Shown here: positions 60,691-64,000 of the stretch, one piece after another
Numbering within the stretch: the stretch's first letter is position 1
How the letters are laid out: the number at the start of each line of letters is the position of its first letter
From: Mesorhizobium sp. AR07
GTDB taxonomy: Bacteria > Pseudomonadota > Alphaproteobacteria > Rhizobiales > Rhizobiaceae
Assembly: GCF_024746815.1 (NCBI RefSeq)
Contig: NZ_CP080525.1
Coordinates: forward strand, 806,001 to 870,000
Reading direction: 5' to 3'
DNA: 64,000 nt
Made by a program: the position numbers and the translations under genes
Notes under the pieces: generated by a model
Database searches by the model: none
Seen by the model: the letters and a program-made list of their open reading frames with translations, nothing else
Told to the model about the DNA's origin: nothing

Positions 60691-60844
60691 ACATCGGCGA
60701 TTGGTGGTCTCCGCCACCGGTCGAACTTGTCATTGGTCGGAAGCGATTGTCCTGGTCCCGCCCCAAATTGTCCACTGTTTGTGTATGGACTGATGCCAGG
60801 GCGTGGGCTGCGCCTTGGGCAATCCCGTTGGCTTGGGGGCAATC

Positions 60845-61582
60845 ATGCGATTTTCCGTTCGAACCTGTTTTTCGGCTGTGCCCGCCATCGTCCTGGCCGG
60901 CTCGGTCCTTGGGGCCGCACCGGCGCGGGCTGACGGGCCGTCCTTCGACTGCGGCAAGGCTGGCCTGCCGGCGGAGAAGGCGATCTGTGCCGATCCTCAG
61001 CTTTCGGCCATCGACCTGCTCATCTCCAAGGCGTTCAAGGGTTTCGAGCCGGAGTTCGGCGACAAGCGCAAGATCGCTCGTGGGCTGATCGCCGACCGGA
61101 ATGCCTGCGGGAGCGATGCTGCCTGCATTGTTAGCGCGCAGAACAACGCGCTGCTAACCTATGGCAATGGGCCGTCATGGGTGCAGGATTACAACATCGC
61201 GTTGATCGGCAAGAAGGCGCTGGAAGCCGCCGCGCGGAACCCGAAAGGGATTGACCAACCCCTGCCCTCGGCAATCGGGCAATGCGCGTCCACCCATATC
61301 GAGACGCTGACCGCGCGGCTTGGCGACGATCCACTGGAAACGGCCAGTCCGGATGCAGGCAGTGCCGCGACATTCACCAATGGCGGCACCGCTGTCTCCT
61401 ACGATCGCGAAGCAGGCCTGGTCAGTTCGAAAGTCGGCGAACCGGTCGTGATGTGCCTGATGTCGATTCCCAGGGATTGCCCCAAGGGCGATGAGCGTGG
61501 TCGGATCTATTATTCCCTAAACCTCGTCGCGAAAGGGACCTGGGCTCTGCCGGACTCACAGCATCTGTGCGGCGGCGCCTGA
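60845..61582 (+). CDS. Secreted protein with LprI/DUF1311-like N-terminal domain
   Basis: 245 residues. Signal peptide ending PARAD near residue 30. The mature N-terminus FDCGKAGLPAEKAICADPQLSAIDLLISKAFKG and RNACGSDAACI fit the LprI family (two or three disulfides), lysozyme-inhibitor-like. The C-terminal half is beta-rich with CLMSIPRDCPKGDERGRIYYSL and three more Cys. Function unknown. An upstream in-frame ATG (60803) is less likely than ATG 60845. Confidence 0.78.
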   Translation: MRFSVRTCFSAVPAIVLAGSVLGAAPARADGPSFDCGKAGLPAEKAICADPQLSAIDLLISKAFKGFEPEFGDKRKIARGLIADRNACGSDAACIVSAQNNALLTYGNGPSWVQDYNIALIGKKALEAAARNPKGIDQPLPSAIGQCASTHIETLTARLGDDPLETASPDAGSAATFTNGGTAVSYDREAGLVSSKVGEPVVMCLMSIPRDCPKGDERGRIYYSLNLVAKGTWALPDSQHLCGGA

Positions 61583-61703
61583 TTGGCTCTGCATCGTGCT
61601 CTGCGAAAGTTTGCCAAAGGGTAGCGCTCTGCGCCCCTCCTTGCGCCGGATCGTCTTTGATGGCTGAGTGGGCCGGTTGACTGCGCCGCATGGGGGGATG
61701 GGC

Positions 61704-62180
61704 ATGGTGACGGCGAAGCACATATTGAAGCGCGTTTTGATGATGTTTGCCGGCTACTTTGTGTCGGTACTGGTCGGCTTGATCGCAGTCGCTGCGATCT
61801 ACGCCGCACTCAGTTCGTTGCCGAACGCGCCGGGGTACTTCGACTTCGCGGGCGTTACGCCGCTGGCGGCGCTGGCGGTGCCACCACTCGGCATGTTCAT
61901 CTATTTCGTGACGATTGTGATTACCGCACTGCAGACACTCATCTTCGCGCTGATTGCCGAATTCTTCGCTCTGCGCAATTTCCTGCTGCACATGGTCTTC
62001 GGCGCCGCGGCCGCCGCCGGCGGTTTCTTCCTGATCTGGCCAAGTTCGGCGGAGGACATGGATCCTGAGCGCTGGGCCGACATCGGCATCATCGCCGCTG
62101 CCGGCCTTGTCGCCGGATTGGTCTATTGGCTGATCGCCGGGCGGGACGCCGGTTTTCGGCGGCCGCTGTCGGAGCATTAA
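61704..62180 (+). CDS. Small multi-pass membrane protein
   Basis: 158 residues with about four membrane helices (MMFAGYFVSVLVGLIAVAAIYAAL, PLAALAVPPLGMFIYFVTIV, FLLHMVFGAAAAAGGFFLIW, ADIGIIAAAGLVAGLVYWLIAG). Start ATG 61704 follows a G-run; ATG 61698 is also possible. Function unknown. Confidence 0.72.
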   Translation: MVTAKHILKRVLMMFAGYFVSVLVGLIAVAAIYAALSSLPNAPGYFDFAGVTPLAALAVPPLGMFIYFVTIVITALQTLIFALIAEFFALRNFLLHMVFGAAAAAGGFFLIWPSSAEDMDPERWADIGIIAAAGLVAGLVYWLIAGRDAGFRRPLSEH

Positions 62181-62203
62181 AAGCAGCCAAGAAGGACTTC
62201 TGC

Positions 62204-64000
62204 TCAACTCGACGGTGAGCGAACCGCCTCGGTGGCGTCCAACGCCTGCTTCAGCTTCGAGTCGCGATCGTAGACGTCGCCGAAATATTCGACCTTGCCG
62301 GACATGTCAGGCCAGGCGGTGAAATAGGCGACATAGACCGGGATCTTGCGCGTCACGTCCTCGGTCGAATGCCCGTGCTTCAGCTTCTCAGCGATATCGT
62401 CGACCGAGGTGCCGAGCACCGCCGCCGCCATGCCGCGCGGATCCTGCAGTCGCACGCAGCCATGGCTGAGCGCACGCATGTCCTGCTTGAAGAACGATTT
62501 CTGCGGCGTGTCGTGCATGTAGATCGCGTGCTTGTTGGGGAACAGGATTTTCAGCTCGCCCAGCGCATTGGCTTCGCTTGGCTGCTGGCGCACATTGAAG
62601 GGGATGTTGGCGCCATAGGCACCCCAGTTGACCGCCGACGAAGGGACACGCTTGCCGCGCGAATCGGTCACCTCGTAGCCGGCCCTGTCGAGATAGCCGG
62701 GGTCGTTGCGCAGTCTGGGCAGCATCTCGTTGACGATGATCGACTGCGGCACACCCCAATACGGATGGAAGTCGACCTGCTTGATCTGGTCGTAGAAGAA
62801 GGCGGTCTGGTTGGTGGTCCGGCCGATGACCGCACGCGTCTTCAGCTTTTCCTCGCCATTGTCGATGTAGCTCGCGGTGAAGGCCGGCTGGTTGATGAAG
62901 ACACGCGGGCTGCCGAGATCGGAAGGCAGCCAGCGCAGTTCCTCCAGCGCCACCTCAACCTTCAGCAGCCTGTCGGCCTTGGACGTTCCGGCCAGCGACG
63001 CGACGGTGCGCGGCCCGATGACGCCATCACCCTTCATGCCTGCCTTCTGCTGCACAGCCTTGATGACCGGAACCAGTTCCGGGTCGTAGAATTGGCTGCT
63101 GGCCAGCCGGGACAGGATTTCGCCATAGGCGCCGCCCATTTCGTCGTCCAGATTGCGCGCGATCAAGGTCAGCAGCTTCGGCAATTCCGGGCTGGTTTCG
63201 CCGGGCTTCAGCAATAGCTTGGGGTCGACGACGATTTCGTTTTCGGCGCTTGCCTGCAAGGATTCCAGTTCGACGCGCAGCGCCTGGTATTCCGCATTCT
63301 GCGGATGCCGCGATTCAAGATAGGTGCGCACTTCCTGGGTATGCGCCAGCGTTTTCAACACGCCTTGCAAGTCGAGCGGCTTGGCCGGGAAATCATAGTA
63401 GCCGGTCATGCGGTTGGGTTCGACGCGGCCGTTCTGGGCATCATGGGCATAGCGCAGCACGCGCGCCGACAGCGCCATCTCGAAACGGACGAGTTCTTTC
63501 AGTTGCGCATTGGCATCAGTCGTCGATGTGCCGGCAGCGGGCACGTCGACCGTATAGTCGGCGGGCGTGAGGCCGTAGCTTGAAGCCTCGCCGAGCACCC
63601 GCACCGCATCCTGCGCGCGGCTGTTGAGGCTGGTTCCGGTCACCCAGATGAAATCCGGATTGGCCGAGTAATAGGCGATCAGCGCCTTGGCGATGTCAGG
63701 CTCGGCGTAGAGTTCATAGTCGCTCAAGCCGGCAACCGCATCGCGAAAAGCGGCGCCCGTGGCCGACGGGACGAAAGCGGCGTCCTGTGGCGTCGCCGGC
63801 AGCGGTGCCGCGGCCAGTGCCGAAAAGTCGATGCGAACCAGTCGATCGGCCTTGTAGGTGTAATAGGACGGGCCGCTGATTTTCACGCCGCCGCCACCGC
63901 CGCCGGCCGGTGCTTTGGGCTTGTGCTTCGGCGGTGGAGGCGGAAATTCACCTTGCGGAGCGTGCTTGATGCCACCCCCGAAAAGCATTTCAAAGAGCCC
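62204..64000 (-). CDS. L,D-transpeptidase (YcbB-like), 5' end outside window
   Basis: 594 or more residues. The C-terminal YkuD catalytic domain has YMHDTPQKSFF and SHGCVRLQDP (nucleophile Cys). A peptidoglycan-binding domain (GMKGDGVIGPRTVASL) and an N-terminal scaffold domain precede it; the N-terminus is Pro/Gly-rich. It forms 3-3 cross-links in peptidoglycan. The frame stays open to the window edge, so the N-terminus with signal peptide lies beyond 64000. Confidence 0.88.
   Translation of the reverse strand, partial: GLFEMLFGGGIKHAPQGEFPPPPPKHKPKAPAGGGGGGVKISGPSYYTYKADRLVRIDFSALAAAPLPATPQDAAFVPSATGAAFRDAVAGLSDYELYAEPDIAKALIAYYSANPDFIWVTGTSLNSRAQDAVRVLGEASSYGLTPADYTVDVPAAGTSTTDANAQLKELVRFEMALSARVLRYAHDAQNGRVEPNRMTGYYDFPAKPLDLQGVLKTLAHTQEVRTYLESRHPQNAEYQALRVELESLQASAENEIVVDPKLLLKPGETSPELPKLLTLIARNLDDEMGGAYGEILSRLASSQFYDPELVPVIKAVQQKAGMKGDGVIGPRTVASLAGTSKADRLLKVEVALEELRWLPSDLGSPRVFINQPAFTASYIDNGEEKLKTRAVIGRTTNQTAFFYDQIKQVDFHPYWGVPQSIIVNEMLPRLRNDPGYLDRAGYEVTDSRGKRVPSSAVNWGAYGANIPFNVRQQPSEANALGELKILFPNKHAIYMHDTPQKSFFKQDMRALSHGCVRLQDPRGMAAAVLGTSVDDIAEKLKHGHSTEDVTRKIPVYVAYFTAWPDMSGKVEYFGDVYDRDSKLKQALDATEAVRSPSS

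Overview
The window is a high-GC alphaproteobacterial chromosome segment, most likely from the Hyphomicrobiales and probably Mesorhizobium or a close relative. The evidence is an IalB-type secreted protein, HspQ, DUF982, the rhizobial palindromic intergenic repeats, and a gor - DUF2059 - rpiA // gph neighbourhood. The genus is inferred from gene content only.

Host left arm (1-14128): a DUF2182 membrane protein (cut by the window edge), a UbiH-like flavoprotein hydroxylase, HspQ and IalB around a shared bidirectional terminator, a family 5 solute-binding protein, a DsbA/FrnE-like oxidoreductase, an SbmA/ABCD-like ABC transporter, the Mg2+ transporter MgtE, glutathione reductase, a DUF2059 protein, RpiA, phosphoglycolate phosphatase and tRNA-Val(CAC).

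Prophage (14129-58866, 44,738 bp): a complete Mu-type transposable prophage whose ends can be placed to the base. It starts TG and ends CA, is flanked by a 5-bp target duplication (TCAAG), and carries a family of transposase-binding sites (three at the left end, two inverted at the right). Order: left-end moron, CI-like repressor (leftward), operators, Ner, ParB-like and small early genes, MuA-like DDE transposase, MuB-like ATPase, DUF3164, a reverse-strand membrane cargo gene, GemA, Mor, GH108 endolysin, holin, terminase, portal, gpF, protease/scaffold, capsid. The tail module is of the long, non-contractile (lambda-like) type: tube protein, G/GT chaperones with a GGGAAAC -1 frameshift site, tape measure, NlpC-like protein, J-like tip protein and fibres. 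Lysogenic-conversion cargo follows (GtrII-like and GtrB-like transferases, a methyltransferase, GtrA, DUF982).

The most striking feature is a 2,469-bp serine-recombinase element (41610-44078) inserted in the tape-measure gene. Both halves are flanked by the same octamer TCGTACGA in the same codon phase. Clean excision would rebuild one 1,120-residue tape-measure protein. Circularisation would also give the element's first gene, which has no ATG start in the integrated state, an ATG and Shine-Dalgarno sequence lying just past the recombinase stop codon at the other end of the element. This looks like a mobile element nested in a prophage that keeps the phage tailless until it leaves.

Host right arm (58872-64000): a PepSY-like secreted protein, an IS110-family element with a candidate bridge-RNA hairpin, intergenic palindromic repeats, a LprI/DUF1311-like secreted protein, a small membrane protein and a YcbB-like L,D-transpeptidase cut by the window edge.
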